Source of the DNA: CAXXOK01 sp001604115
GTDB taxonomy: Bacteria > Bacillota > Clostridia > Christensenellales > Aristaeellaceae
Direction: 5' to 3'
NCBI GenBank assembly: GCA_034928535.1
Contig: JAYFOV010000039.1
Coordinates: forward strand, 1-14,919
Length of the DNA: 14,919 nucleotides
Below are positions 6,548-13,943 of the stretch, one piece after another. Below the pieces are notes generated by a model. The model did not search any database and was not told the DNA's origin. It saw only the letters and a list, made by a program, of their open reading frames with translations. How positions within the stretch are numbered: the stretch's first letter is position 1; every line of letters begins with the position of its first letter. A program made the translations under genes and the position numbers.

Positions 6548-7396
6548 ATGGCCAAGAAACGCTACCGTTCCATGCGCATTGCCAATTTGCACATTCCTGC
6601 GCATATCATCTTGATCATCTGGTCGTTCATTGCCATGTTCCCGGTGTGGATCCTCCTGATCAACACCCTGAAGACCAAAAAAGAGATTTACGGTAATCCC
6701 TTTGGATTGCCCAGCGTTTGGACTCTGGACAACTATAAAGGCGTGATCTCGGACAGCAATTTTTTCAGCTATTTCGGAAACAGCTTTTCGGTGGTGGTCA
6801 TCTCCCTGGCGATGATCCTGATTCTGGGATCGCTGTGCGCGTATGCGCTGGCGCATTGGCGCAGCAAAATCTCCACAGGCATCTATTTTGCCATCATCAT
6901 CGGGATGATGCTGCCCATCAAGATCGCGACCATCCGCCTTTTGGAAATGATGAAGGCCTTTGGTGTGCTGGATTCCCTCTGGTGCCTTTACCCAGTCTAT
7001 ATTGCCATGGGTTTGCCCACGGCGGTGTTCATTCTCACGGAGTTCATACGTGGGTTGCCGCTGGAACTATATGAGGCAGGGTTCATGGATGGGGCAGGCC
7101 GCCTTCGGATTTACGGCACCATTGTCGTGCCGCTGATCCGCCCTGCGCTGGCAACGGTGGCGGTGTATAACCTGGTGCCGATATGGAACGACCTCTGGTT
7201 TCCGCTCATTTTTATTACGAGCGAAAAGCATAAAACGGTGCTGCTGGCTGTGACCAAGTTACAGGGGCAATACACCACGGATTGGCCCAAACTGCTGGCG
7301 ATCCTGTCGCTTTCCGCTTTGCCGGTGATCCTGCTGTACCTGAGCATGAGCAAGCAGTTCATTCGCGGGTTGACAGCCGGCGCAGTCAAAGGATAA
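6548..7396 (+). CDS. Sugar ABC transporter permease, MalG/UgpE type
   Basis: This 282-residue membrane protein is the second permease. Spans are visible at about residues 17-38, 76-101, 111-125, 148-167, 199-222 and 247-267. The EAA loop is at about 176-195 (EAGFMDGAGRLRIYGTIVVP). A short C-terminal tail ends in FIRGLTAGAVKG, the common MalG-type ending. AAAGGAG at 6533-6539, overlapping the end of the upstream permease gene, lies 8 nt before the ATG at 6548. It is the last gene of the operon; a strong hairpin follows 12 nt after the stop. No ATP-binding subunit is encoded in the window, so the pair probably uses a shared MsmK/UgpC-type ATPase encoded elsewhere, which is common for this family. 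Confidence 0.92.
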   Translation: MAKKRYRSMRIANLHIPAHIILIIWSFIAMFPVWILLINTLKTKKEIYGNPFGLPSVWTLDNYKGVISDSNFFSYFGNSFSVVVISLAMILILGSLCAYALAHWRSKISTGIYFAIIIGMMLPIKIATIRLLEMMKAFGVLDSLWCLYPVYIAMGLPTAVFILTEFIRGLPLELYEAGFMDGAGRLRIYGTIVVPLIRPALATVAVYNLVPIWNDLWFPLIFITSEKHKTVLLAVTKLQGQYTTDWPKLLAILSLSALPVILLYLSMSKQFIRGLTAGAVKG

Positions 7397-7408
7397 CCAA
7401 TGTCAAAA

Positions 7409-7453
7409 CAACGAAAGCCGGATGCCCGAAAAACGGGTCTCCGGTTTTCGTTG
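7409..7453. terminator. Terminator between the transporter operon and the convergent MerR gene
   Basis: A 14 bp stem (7409-7422 with 7440-7453, one G-U pair) continues after one mismatch into a further 5 bp stem (7424-7428 with 7434-7438) with an AAAAA loop. TTT follows on the plus strand, and AAAA precedes it, giving a T-run for minus-strand transcripts. It can serve both convergent units. Confidence 0.8.
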
Positions 7454-7520
7454 TTTATCAAAGGCCGATCTGTGAGGCTAAAAGGGCGCGGGGCAGGCAG
7501 TCATGGTTATCGGCCACGCT

Positions 7521-7925
7521 TCATTTGGCCGCCGACTGCATTTCCGCAGCGCTTTGCTCGGCATAGGCATCATACTGTGCCGTGTAGTAGGCGATTTTGC
7601 ATTTCACCTTTTCCAGATAGCGGTTCATCTCAACAATGTGGTTTTCGACATCCGCCTTATGCGCCTGCAATAGGTTGCATCGGGTCTTGAGCGTATCAGA
7701 CCCCTGCAGGCTCAGCGCAACAAAATCACGGATCTGCTTGATGGACATGCCAGTATTTTTCAGGCAGCAAATCAGACTGATCCACTCCATATCTTCATCG
7801 GAATAATGACGGATGCCGCCCTGGGTGCGCTTGACATGCGGTAAAAGCCCTTCCTTCTCATAGTACCGAAGCACATGCGGGCTCAGATTCACTTTTTCCG
7901 CCATGGCTTTGACCGAATACCCCAT
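7521..7925 (-). CDS. MerR family transcriptional regulator (AdhR-like)
   Basis: This 134-residue protein has a MerR winged helix-turn-helix at residues 1-70 (YSVKAMAEKVNLSPHVLRYYEKEGLL, then GGIRHYSDEDMEWI) and a coiled-coil dimerisation helix at about 75-120. There is no large effector domain. Cys53 and Cys54 sit in the ISLICCLKNTGMSI segment, near the place of the single sensing cysteine of Bacillus subtilis AdhR, which responds to formaldehyde and methylglyoxal. Two more cysteines (83 and 109) lie in or near the helix. The ATG at 7925 follows AAGGAGG by 8-9 nt. The gene diverges from an aldo-keto reductase/alcohol dehydrogenase operon with a MerR-type operator between them, so it probably activates that operon in response to electrophiles. 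MerR assignment is firm; the ligand is inferred. Confidence 0.93.
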   Translation of the reverse strand: MGYSVKAMAEKVNLSPHVLRYYEKEGLLPHVKRTQGGIRHYSDEDMEWISLICCLKNTGMSIKQIRDFVALSLQGSDTLKTRCNLLQAHKADVENHIVEMNRYLEKVKCKIAYYTAQYDAYAEQSAAEMQSAAK

Positions 7926-7953
7926 GTTGGCCGCCTCCTTCAGAAAATGCCTC

Positions 7954-7984
7954 TTGACTTAATGTTAACGTTAAGGTTTACACT
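7954..7984 (+). promoter_or_regulatory. MerR-type promoter with 19 bp spacer and internal dyad
   Basis: TTGACT (7954-7959) and TACACT (7979-7984) are 19 bp apart, the over-long spacing typical of MerR-activated promoters. Inside lies an 18 bp near-perfect palindrome at 7958-7975 (CTTAATGTTAACGTTAAG, one non-pair). A second repeat, TAAGGT (7972-7977) with ACCTTA (7986-7991), overlaps its right half and the -10. It should drive the aldo-keto reductase operon and also cover the MerR gene's own control region. Confidence 0.75.
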
Positions 7985-8044
7985 TACCTTATACGATGCA
8001 ACTGCATATTGTCAAGTACAGAATCAAACGTGAGGAGGGGCACC

Positions 8045-8896
8045 ATGCATGCATTGACGGACGGCTATCGGCTGCCAAACGGGGTCATGATTCCCTGCAT
8101 CGGCTTTGGCACATGGCAAACGCCCAACGGCGATGTGGCCATTGCTTCGGTGCGCAGCGCGATCGAGGCCGGCTATCGGCATATTGATACGGCGCAAGGC
8201 TACGGCAATGAGGAAAGCATCGGCACGGCTATTCGCCGGAGCGGCGTTGCGCGAGGCGATATTTTCGTCACATCCAAACTGGCTAACCCTGACCATGGAT
8301 ATGAACAAACACTGGCTGCATTTAACGGTAGTCTGAAGCGGCTGGGCATGGACTATCTGGACTTGTATCTGATACATTGGCCTAATCCCTTGGCTTTCCG
8401 TAGCCATTGGCAAGCCGCCAATGCGGGATCTTGGAAGGCCATGGAGGAACTGTACCGCGCAGGGCGCATCCGCGCCATCGGCGTGAGCAATTTTCATCCG
8501 CGTCACCTGGATGCTCTGATGCAAACGGCTACCATCACACCGATGGTCAACCAGATTCGGTTATGTCCTGGCGACACGCAGGATGCCGTGGTGGACTATT
8601 GCCGCAGCCTTAATATGATGCTGGAAGCATACAGCCCACTTGGGGTAGGCAAGATTTTTGAAGTGCCCCAAATGCAGGCGCTTGCAGGCAAGTATGGCCG
8701 CAGCATTGCGCAGCTCTGCATTCGCTGGAGCCTGCAGCGCGGGTACTTGCCTTTGCCCAAGTCCATTACGCCATCGCGCATCCGGGAAAACGCAGCGGTG
8801 TTCGATTTTGAACTGGATGCGGATGACGTGCAAATGATGGCCGATTTGAAAGGCTGTGTCGGCTATTCCCTTGATCCGGACACCATTACATGGTAA
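8045..8896 (+). CDS. Aldo-keto reductase (AKR5 / 2,5-diketo-gluconate reductase-like)
   Basis: This 283-residue protein is an NAD(P)H-dependent reductase of aldehydes and ketones with a TIM-barrel fold. The catalytic tetrad is complete: Asp48 (HIDTA), Tyr53 (GYGNE), Lys78 (TSKL) and His111 (IHWP). Other family marks are IGFGTWQ near the N-terminus, GVSNF at 146-150 and the nucleotide-binding PLPKSITPSRIREN at about 236-249. The length is typical. The ATG at 8045 is preferred over an in-frame TTG at 8009 because AGGAGG (8033-8038) lies 6 nt upstream of it. It is the first gene of a three-gene operon under the MerR-type promoter; the next gene begins 19 nt after its stop. The expected substrates are reactive carbonyls such as methylglyoxal, inferred from context. 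Confidence 0.93.
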   Translation: MHALTDGYRLPNGVMIPCIGFGTWQTPNGDVAIASVRSAIEAGYRHIDTAQGYGNEESIGTAIRRSGVARGDIFVTSKLANPDHGYEQTLAAFNGSLKRLGMDYLDLYLIHWPNPLAFRSHWQAANAGSWKAMEELYRAGRIRAIGVSNFHPRHLDALMQTATITPMVNQIRLCPGDTQDAVVDYCRSLNMMLEAYSPLGVGKIFEVPQMQALAGKYGRSIAQLCIRWSLQRGYLPLPKSITPSRIRENAAVFDFELDADDVQMMADLKGCVGYSLDPDTITW

Positions 8897-8915
8897 ACAA
8901 TATAGGGAGGGATCC

Positions 8916-10097
8916 ATGATGTTAAATTTCGACTTCTATTCTCCGGCACGCATCCTGTTTGGCAAAGGGGAGGAAAACCGCATTGGTGAACTGCTCAAAC
9001 CGCATGCCACCAAAGTATTGCTCCATTATGGCGGCGGGAGCATCAAACGTAGCGGGCTCTACGACCGCGTGACTGCATCCCTGCAAAAAAGCGGCCTGGC
9101 CTATGTGGAACTGGGCGGCGTGCAGCCCAATCCTCGGCTTGCGTTGGTACATGAAGGCATCGCCCTTTGCAAGCGGGAGCATGTGGATCTGATCCTGGCG
9201 GTGGGCGGTGGCAGCGCCATCGACTCTGCAAAGGCTATTGCCATGGGCTTCTATTATGATGGTGATATTTGGGATGTCTATGAAGGAAATCTTACGGTGG
9301 GAAAGGCATTGCCTGTGGCAACCGTGCTGACCATTCCCGCAGCGGGGAGCGAATCCAGTGGGGATACGGTCATCACCAACGAAGCAAAGGCGCTGAAAAT
9401 CGGCTACGGCAGTCCGCGCCTGCGGCCGCTGCTGAGCGTGATGAACCCGGAGCTGTTTTTCACCCTGCCGCAGGAGCAGCTTGCCTATGGCGTAGCGGAT
9501 ATGATGAGCCATGTATTTGAGCGTTACTTTACCAATACTACCCACACCGACCTTACGGATGGCCTGTGTGAGGTTACCTTGAAAACCCTTATGAAGAATG
9601 CCACCATCGCCAAGGAAAACATGGCGGATTATGATGCGTGGAGCGAGCTGGGCTTTGGCGGCACGGTGGCGCACAACGGTCTGGTCGGCATGGGGCGTGA
9701 GCAGGACTGGGCATGCCACATGATGGAGCATGAGCTTTCCGCCATTTATGACGTACCGCACGGCGCAGGGCTGGCTGTGTTGACCCCCGGATGGATGAAC
9801 TATGTGCACCAGCAGAACCCCAACATGTTTGTGCAGTTCGCTGTGAATGTAATGGGTGTGCAGGGCAGCTATCGCGATCCGGAAGCGATCATTCAGGAAG
9901 GCATTGCCCGCCTGCGCACATTCTATCGCCGCATGGGGCTGCCCAGTACGCTCCAGGAACTTGGCATCGGGGAAGATCGGTTGGAGGAAATGGCAAAGAA
10001 AGCCACCGGGATTGCATTCGGCACAGAATATCCTATTGGCGGTTTCAAGAAATTGACATGGCAGGATGTGCTCAACATCTACCGGTCGGTCAAATAA
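8916..10097 (+). CDS. Iron-containing alcohol dehydrogenase (YqhD/BdhA-like)
   Basis: This 393-residue protein belongs to the group III iron-dependent alcohol dehydrogenases that reduce aldehydes with NAD(P)H. The nucleotide-binding loop is at about 95-102 (AVGGGSAI). The four metal ligands appear as Asp195 and His199 (ADMMSH), His268 (CHMMEHEL) and His282 (VPHGAG), each one position after the corresponding YqhD residues. The N-terminus, NFDFYSPARILFGKG, is characteristic. Start choice is between ATG 8916 and the adjacent ATG 8919; GGGAGG at 8905-8910 supports either. The length is normal. It lies second in the operon between two aldo-keto reductases, which fits the joint removal or use of aldehydes. 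NADPH versus NADH use cannot be settled by eye. Confidence 0.94.
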   Translation: MMLNFDFYSPARILFGKGEENRIGELLKPHATKVLLHYGGGSIKRSGLYDRVTASLQKSGLAYVELGGVQPNPRLALVHEGIALCKREHVDLILAVGGGSAIDSAKAIAMGFYYDGDIWDVYEGNLTVGKALPVATVLTIPAAGSESSGDTVITNEAKALKIGYGSPRLRPLLSVMNPELFFTLPQEQLAYGVADMMSHVFERYFTNTTHTDLTDGLCEVTLKTLMKNATIAKENMADYDAWSELGFGGTVAHNGLVGMGREQDWACHMMEHELSAIYDVPHGAGLAVLTPGWMNYVHQQNPNMFVQFAVNVMGVQGSYRDPEAIIQEGIARLRTFYRRMGLPSTLQELGIGEDRLEEMAKKATGIAFGTEYPIGGFKKLTWQDVLNIYRSVK

Positions 10098-10114
10098 GGA
10101 GGGTCAACGTAAGC

Positions 10115-11035
10115 ATGAAAACCATTACATTGGGAAAATCCGGGCTCACAGTTCCTGCCATGGCGGTAGGGTGCATGCGCATCACAGGCCTCTCGGCTAC
10201 AGAGGCAGAACGTTTTGTGCAAGGCGCACTGGATGTGGGCGCTAACTTTTTTGATCACGCGGATGTGTATGGCAATGGCACTTGTGAGGAGATTTTTGCA
10301 AAGGCGATCCATATGACTCCTGCCGTGAGGGAAAAAGTGTTTCTGCAATCTAAGTGCGGCATCCGCCGCGGGGTGGCGTTCGACTTTTCCAAGGAACACA
10401 TCCTGACTTCGGTGGATGGCATCCTCAAGCGGCTGAATACCGAATACTTGGATGTGCTGCTCCTGCACCGCCCCGATGCGCTGGTGGAGCCGCAGGAGGT
10501 GGCCGAGGCGTTTGATCAACTGCACCAAAGCGGCAAAGTGCGCCATTTTGGTGTGTCCAACCAGAACCCGATGCAGATGCAGCTGCTCATGCGTTACGTG
10601 CGGCAGCCTTTCGTTGCCAATCAGCTGCAGCTGAGCCTGACCAACGCGACCATGATCTCGCAAGGGCTGCATGTGAACATGCTGGATCCTGTAGCTGTGA
10701 ACCGTGACGGCAGCGTGCTGGATTTTTGCCGCCTGAACGACATTACCGTCCAGCCTTGGTCGCCGTTCCAGTTTGGGTTCTTTGAAGGGGTGTTCCTTGG
10801 CAGTGATCAATACCCTGCCCTCAACGCGAAGATCGATGCGCTGGCGGAACGCTATGGTGTGAGCAATACTACCATTGCGATGGCATGGCTCTTGCGGCAC
10901 CCGGCCAACATGCAACCGGTGACCGGCACCATGAACCTGCAGCGCCTCAAGGAGTGCGCCCAGGCCAGCGAGATCCGCCTGACCCGTGAGGAATGGTATG
11001 AGCTGTATCTGGCTGCGGGGAATGATCTGCCTTAA
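10115..11035 (+). CDS. Aldo-keto reductase, YdhF-like
   Basis: This 306-residue protein is a second, distantly related aldo-keto reductase, closest by its motifs to the YdhF group: KSGLTVPAMAVGCMRI at the start, FFDHADVYG, LQSKCGIR, YLDVLLLHRPD and the QPWSPFQFGFF segment. The tetrad is present as Asp47, Tyr52, Lys80 and His118. A nucleotide-binding region is at about 268-281 (PVTGTMNLQRLKEC). AAGGAGGG (10096-10103) overlaps the stop of the alcohol dehydrogenase, and 11 nt separate it from the ATG, slightly longer than ideal; I see no better in-frame start. It is the last gene of the operon, followed 28 nt later by a large inverted repeat. It is not a duplicate of the first aldo-keto reductase, which belongs to a different subgroup. 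Confidence 0.92.
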   Translation: MKTITLGKSGLTVPAMAVGCMRITGLSATEAERFVQGALDVGANFFDHADVYGNGTCEEIFAKAIHMTPAVREKVFLQSKCGIRRGVAFDFSKEHILTSVDGILKRLNTEYLDVLLLHRPDALVEPQEVAEAFDQLHQSGKVRHFGVSNQNPMQMQLLMRYVRQPFVANQLQLSLTNATMISQGLHVNMLDPVAVNRDGSVLDFCRLNDITVQPWSPFQFGFFEGVFLGSDQYPALNAKIDALAERYGVSNTTIAMAWLLRHPANMQPVTGTMNLQRLKECAQASEIRLTREEWYELYLAAGNDLP

Positions 11036-11063
11036 GGATAAGCGGCTACAAACCAGATAACCA

Positions 11064-11122
11064 TCACCAATGAAGCCAAGCGGCAGGGAGCTTTGCTCCC
11101 TGCCGCTTGGCTTCATTGGTGA
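11064..11122. terminator. 28 bp perfect inverted repeat between convergent operons
   Basis: The arms 11064-11091 and 11095-11122 are exact reverse complements, with a TTT loop (11092-11094). The stem top is GCAGGGAGC/GCTCCCTGC. No T-tract follows on either strand. It is placed where a bidirectional terminator is expected, between the aldo-keto reductase operon and the suf operon. The stem is unusually long. Confidence 0.7.
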
Positions 11123-11204
11123 ATCCTGCCCACGACGGGACATATGGCAACTTGTGACGGTCAGCAGGGGAACGTTGCGCCTTGCGGACGTTGCAACGGC
11201 AAGC

Positions 11205-11642
11205 TTACGCGGCCTGCCAGGCATCAATGGCCTTGAGGAGCGTGTGCCAGGGCATGGTGGCGCACTTGACGCGTGCGGGCATGTTGCTCACGTTCTGTAG
11301 GGCGGCGGCATCCTCCAAACGTGCCAGATCCTCCTCGGTGCAGGGTTGCCGCAGTGCCATCTTCAAAAAGGTATCGGCGAGCGCCTTGGCCTGAGCAACA
11401 GGCTTATCCCGGATCAGGTCAATCATAATGGATACGGATGCCTGTGATATGGCACAGCCCACGCCGGTAAAGGCACCATCCCGGATGATGCCATCCGAAA
11501 TCATCAGCTCCAGTTCGATTTCATCGCCGCAGCTGGGGTTGTTGCCGGGTATGCGAACATCCGCATGAGGCAGCGAGTGCTTGTTGTGCGCTGAGAGACT
11601 GTGCTCCCGCACAACATCGGAGTAAAGGTCGCGTGCGTTCAT
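11205..11642 (-). CDS. sufU: SufU Fe-S cluster assembly sulfurtransferase/scaffold
   Basis: This 145-residue protein is SufU, the IscU-related partner of SufS in Gram-positive bacteria, where it binds zinc and accepts sulfur from SufS. The three conserved cysteines and the aspartate are visible: Cys38 and Asp40 (NPSCGDEIELEL), Cys63 (GVGCAIS) and Cys127 (RVKCATMPW). The segment between the second and third cysteines is longer than in IscU, as expected for SufU. The ATG (11640-11642) overlaps the sufS stop as ATGA, so translation is coupled. It is the last gene of the suf operon. The length is typical for the family. Confidence 0.94.
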   Translation of the reverse strand: MNARDLYSDVVREHSLSAHNKHSLPHADVRIPGNNPSCGDEIELELMISDGIIRDGAFTGVGCAISQASVSIMIDLIRDKPVAQAKALADTFLKMALRQPCTEEDLARLEDAAALQNVSNMPARVKCATMPWHTLLKAIDAWQAA

Positions 11643-12862
11643 AAGCCCAACACCTTTCTGACATTGGCGAGCGAATGTACAAACAGATCAACATCTTCCA
11701 ACGTGTTATACAGATAAAAGCTGGCACGGCACGTGGAATGGACGCCTAAATGCTTCATGAGCGGCTGAGCGCAGTGATGCCCCGCGCGAATGGCAATGCC
11801 ATCGTCATTGAGAATACTGGCAACATCATGGGGGTGCGCGTCTTGCACGTTGAAGGCGATGACGCCCGTGCGACCGGCTGCACTGGGGGAGCCGTACAAC
11901 GTGACTTCCGGCATAGCCTGCAACCGTTCCAGCGCGTAAGACACCAATTTCTGCTCTGTATGCTGAATGGTTTCAAAACCCACGTTTGTAAGGTAATCGA
12001 TGGCGGCCGCAAGCCCCACTGCGCCTTCCACAGGGGGAGTGCCTGCCTCAAAACGCCAAGGCGCATCCATAAACCGGACAGTTTGCTCCTGTACATCCTC
12101 CACGATGCCGCCACCCAACAGCAAAGGATCCATGCCTGCAAGCAGAGCACGCTTACCGTACAACACGCCAAACCCCGCCGGGCCCAGCATTTTGTGTGCG
12201 GAAAACGCCAGGAAATCCGCGCCCATAGCCTGCACATCCACCGGCATGTGGGGAATGCTTTGTGCCGCATCCACCAACACGACCGCACCCTGTGCATGCG
12301 CCAATCGCGCGATCTCGACAACAGGATTCACGGTTCCCAGAACATTGGACACATGGTTGATGGCTACGATCTTGGTGCGGGCGTGGATGGCGGCTCGAAA
12401 ATCCTCCATGGAAACGGATCCGTCCGGCGCGGTGTAAACGTAGCGGAGGGTTGCGCCTTTGCGCTGTGCAAGCCGCTGCCATGGCAACAGATTGGCGTGG
12501 TGCTCTGCAATGGTGATGAGGATTTCATCCCCGGCCACGACATGCTCTTGACCATAGCTGAGTGCGACCAGGTTGATGGCCGAGGTTGCTCCGGCAGTGA
12601 ACACCACTTCGCCGGGCTCCTGCGCATGCAGGAACGCTGCTGTTTTGGCGCGTGCCTGCTCATAAAGCTCGGTAGCATCTTCGCTGAGGGCATAGGCGCC
12701 GCGGTGGGGATTTGCCGCCTTAGTGCGGTAGTATTGAGCGATCGCATCAATTACGCTGTCCGGTTTTTGGCTGGTGGCCGCACTGTCCAGATACACAAGA
12801 CGCCGGCCGCGCTCCGAGCGCGTCCGCAGCAATGGAAAATCCTGTAAGAGTTCAAGCGCCAT
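11639..12862 (-). CDS. sufS: Cysteine desulfurase SufS (group II)
   Basis: This 407-residue PLP enzyme removes sulfur from cysteine and passes it as persulfide to SufU. The PLP lysine is Lys224 (FSAHKMLGP), with His121 and Asp198 in the cofactor site. The group II catalytic motif RAGHHCAQP places the active cysteine at Cys364. The C-terminal signature CRASFYLYNT is at 378-387. The start is supported by GGGAGA 8 nt upstream, within the end of sufD; the two genes overlap by 11 bp (12852-12862). Length and motifs are complete. It should be cytoplasmic. Confidence 0.96.
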   Translation of the reverse strand: MALELLQDFPLLRTRSERGRRLVYLDSAATSQKPDSVIDAIAQYYRTKAANPHRGAYALSEDATELYEQARAKTAAFLHAQEPGEVVFTAGATSAINLVALSYGQEHVVAGDEILITIAEHHANLLPWQRLAQRKGATLRYVYTAPDGSVSMEDFRAAIHARTKIVAINHVSNVLGTVNPVVEIARLAHAQGAVVLVDAAQSIPHMPVDVQAMGADFLAFSAHKMLGPAGFGVLYGKRALLAGMDPLLLGGGIVEDVQEQTVRFMDAPWRFEAGTPPVEGAVGLAAAIDYLTNVGFETIQHTEQKLVSYALERLQAMPEVTLYGSPSAAGRTGVIAFNVQDAHPHDVASILNDDGIAIRAGHHCAQPLMKHLGVHSTCRASFYLYNTLEDVDLFVHSLANVRKVLGL

Positions 12863-13931
12863 GGATCACATCTCCCACATGGTTCTGGATGGTTTCCCGC
12901 AGTGCAGGCGGATCGATACGCTGGTATAAGGGCGCGAAGGAAGCCGCTACGAGCATTCGCTCGGCCTGGCGACGGTCAAAGCCTCGGTTCATCAGATAGT
13001 TCAGCTTACCGGCATCGGGACGACCGGTCGATGTGGCGTGCTGGCCTTCCACGTTTTCTTCTCCGCAGAGCAGCAGCGGTGCGGAAACATTGACCACTTG
13101 CTTGCTCAGGGTAAGCACGGTTTCGGTTTCGCGTCCTTTGGCATTGAGAGCTCCAGGTAAAAAGTCCAGCGTGGAGCGCATGATTTTGTGTGCAGAGTCT
13201 GCCAGCGCACCGTTGACGCGTATCTCACCTTCCACATCCGGCGCATTGAGCGCGATACGATAATTGAAATCCAATTGCTGATCCGAGTGCCCCACATATA
13301 GTCCGCCCAGGCTGGCCTTGCTTTGGGGCGCGCTCAGATCGATATTGCAGCCGGCAACGATGTGCCCGGCCCCAGTTTCGCCCAGCATCACATCCGCAGT
13401 TGCGTTTGCCTGCACCGTCACGGCGAGCGCATCCACATGCGTCGCATCGGCGGGGAGCAGCTGCGCTTTGACCAACTTAACGTGCGCGGACTCATCCACC
13501 TTCAGAACTGTGCACCCAAAATGTAGCGCATGGCTGGCGTTAGCCCCGGAATACTGGATGGCGATGGTGGCACGGCTGCCTGCTTCGGCATGGATGGCAA
13601 TGCAATCGACCAAGCCGGTGTAGGCTTCCGTCAGCGTATAGTCTATGAGGATGGGTTCGTCTGACTGGAACCCTTTGGGCAAAGTGATGCTAAGCGCGCT
13701 GGAGCAATGCTCCACCGCAAAGCTGTAATTGAGCCGCAGCGCCTGGGGAAACTGAGAAAGCGGAACCTCGGCAAAGCGGTTCTCTACCAAAACGCCTTGG
13801 GGCGCTTGCACCGTAGGCGTTTTGAGAAAGGAGCGGGGCATACCGTCCTGCTCAAACGCCGCATGGTTTATGTGCAGCCAACTCCAGGTGGGAACCTGAA
13901 GCGGGTTATACTGTTTGATGGCCATGGACAA
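12852..13931 (-). CDS. sufD: SufD Fe-S cluster assembly protein
   Basis: This 359-residue protein is SufD, which pairs with SufB in the SufBC2D scaffold. The beta-helix core spans about residues 70-290. The C-terminal part has VEGQHATSTGRPDAGKLNYL with His298, matching the SufD histidine important for cluster assembly, then the NRGFDRRQAERMLVAASFAP helix. The start is probably TTG at 13931, 7 nt after AGGAGG; an in-frame ATG at 13925 would have a 13 nt spacing and is the alternative. The ribosome binding site overlaps the sufB stop. Sequence similarity within SufD is low in general, but position and C-terminus make the call firm. Confidence 0.9.
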   Translation of the reverse strand: MSMAIKQYNPLQVPTWSWLHINHAAFEQDGMPRSFLKTPTVQAPQGVLVENRFAEVPLSQFPQALRLNYSFAVEHCSSALSITLPKGFQSDEPILIDYTLTEAYTGLVDCIAIHAEAGSRATIAIQYSGANASHALHFGCTVLKVDESAHVKLVKAQLLPADATHVDALAVTVQANATADVMLGETGAGHIVAGCNIDLSAPQSKASLGGLYVGHSDQQLDFNYRIALNAPDVEGEIRVNGALADSAHKIMRSTLDFLPGALNAKGRETETVLTLSKQVVNVSAPLLLCGEENVEGQHATSTGRPDAGKLNYLMNRGFDRRQAERMLVAASFAPLYQRIDPPALRETIQNHVGDVIHGA

Positions 13932-13943
13932 TGCGATCCCTCC

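Noticed and set aside
7954..7982. 17 bp-spaced reading of the MerR-region promoter (TTGACT with TTTACA)
   Set aside because: TTTACA is possible, but the 19 bp alternative TACACT matches the known geometry of MerR-activated promoters and centres the dyad in the spacer.
8009..8044. Upstream TTG extension of the first aldo-keto reductase
   Set aside because: The added residues do not resemble the family N-terminus, and the ribosome binding site at 8033-8038 points to the ATG at 8045.
11160..11204. Possible second terminator for the suf operon (repeated CGTTGC with GCAACG)
   Set aside because: The stem is only about 6 bp with a long loop and no T-tract on the minus strand, so it is not convincing.
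10079..11227. Long minus-strand open frame opposite the second aldo-keto reductase
   Set aside because: It reads through the 28 bp inverted repeat into the end of sufU. Its composition is typical of an antisense shadow and the opposite strand has intact catalytic residues.
11750..12847. Long plus-strand open frame opposite sufS
   Set aside because: The minus strand encodes a complete SufS with its PLP lysine and catalytic cysteine. The plus frame shows no motif and no convincing ribosome binding site.
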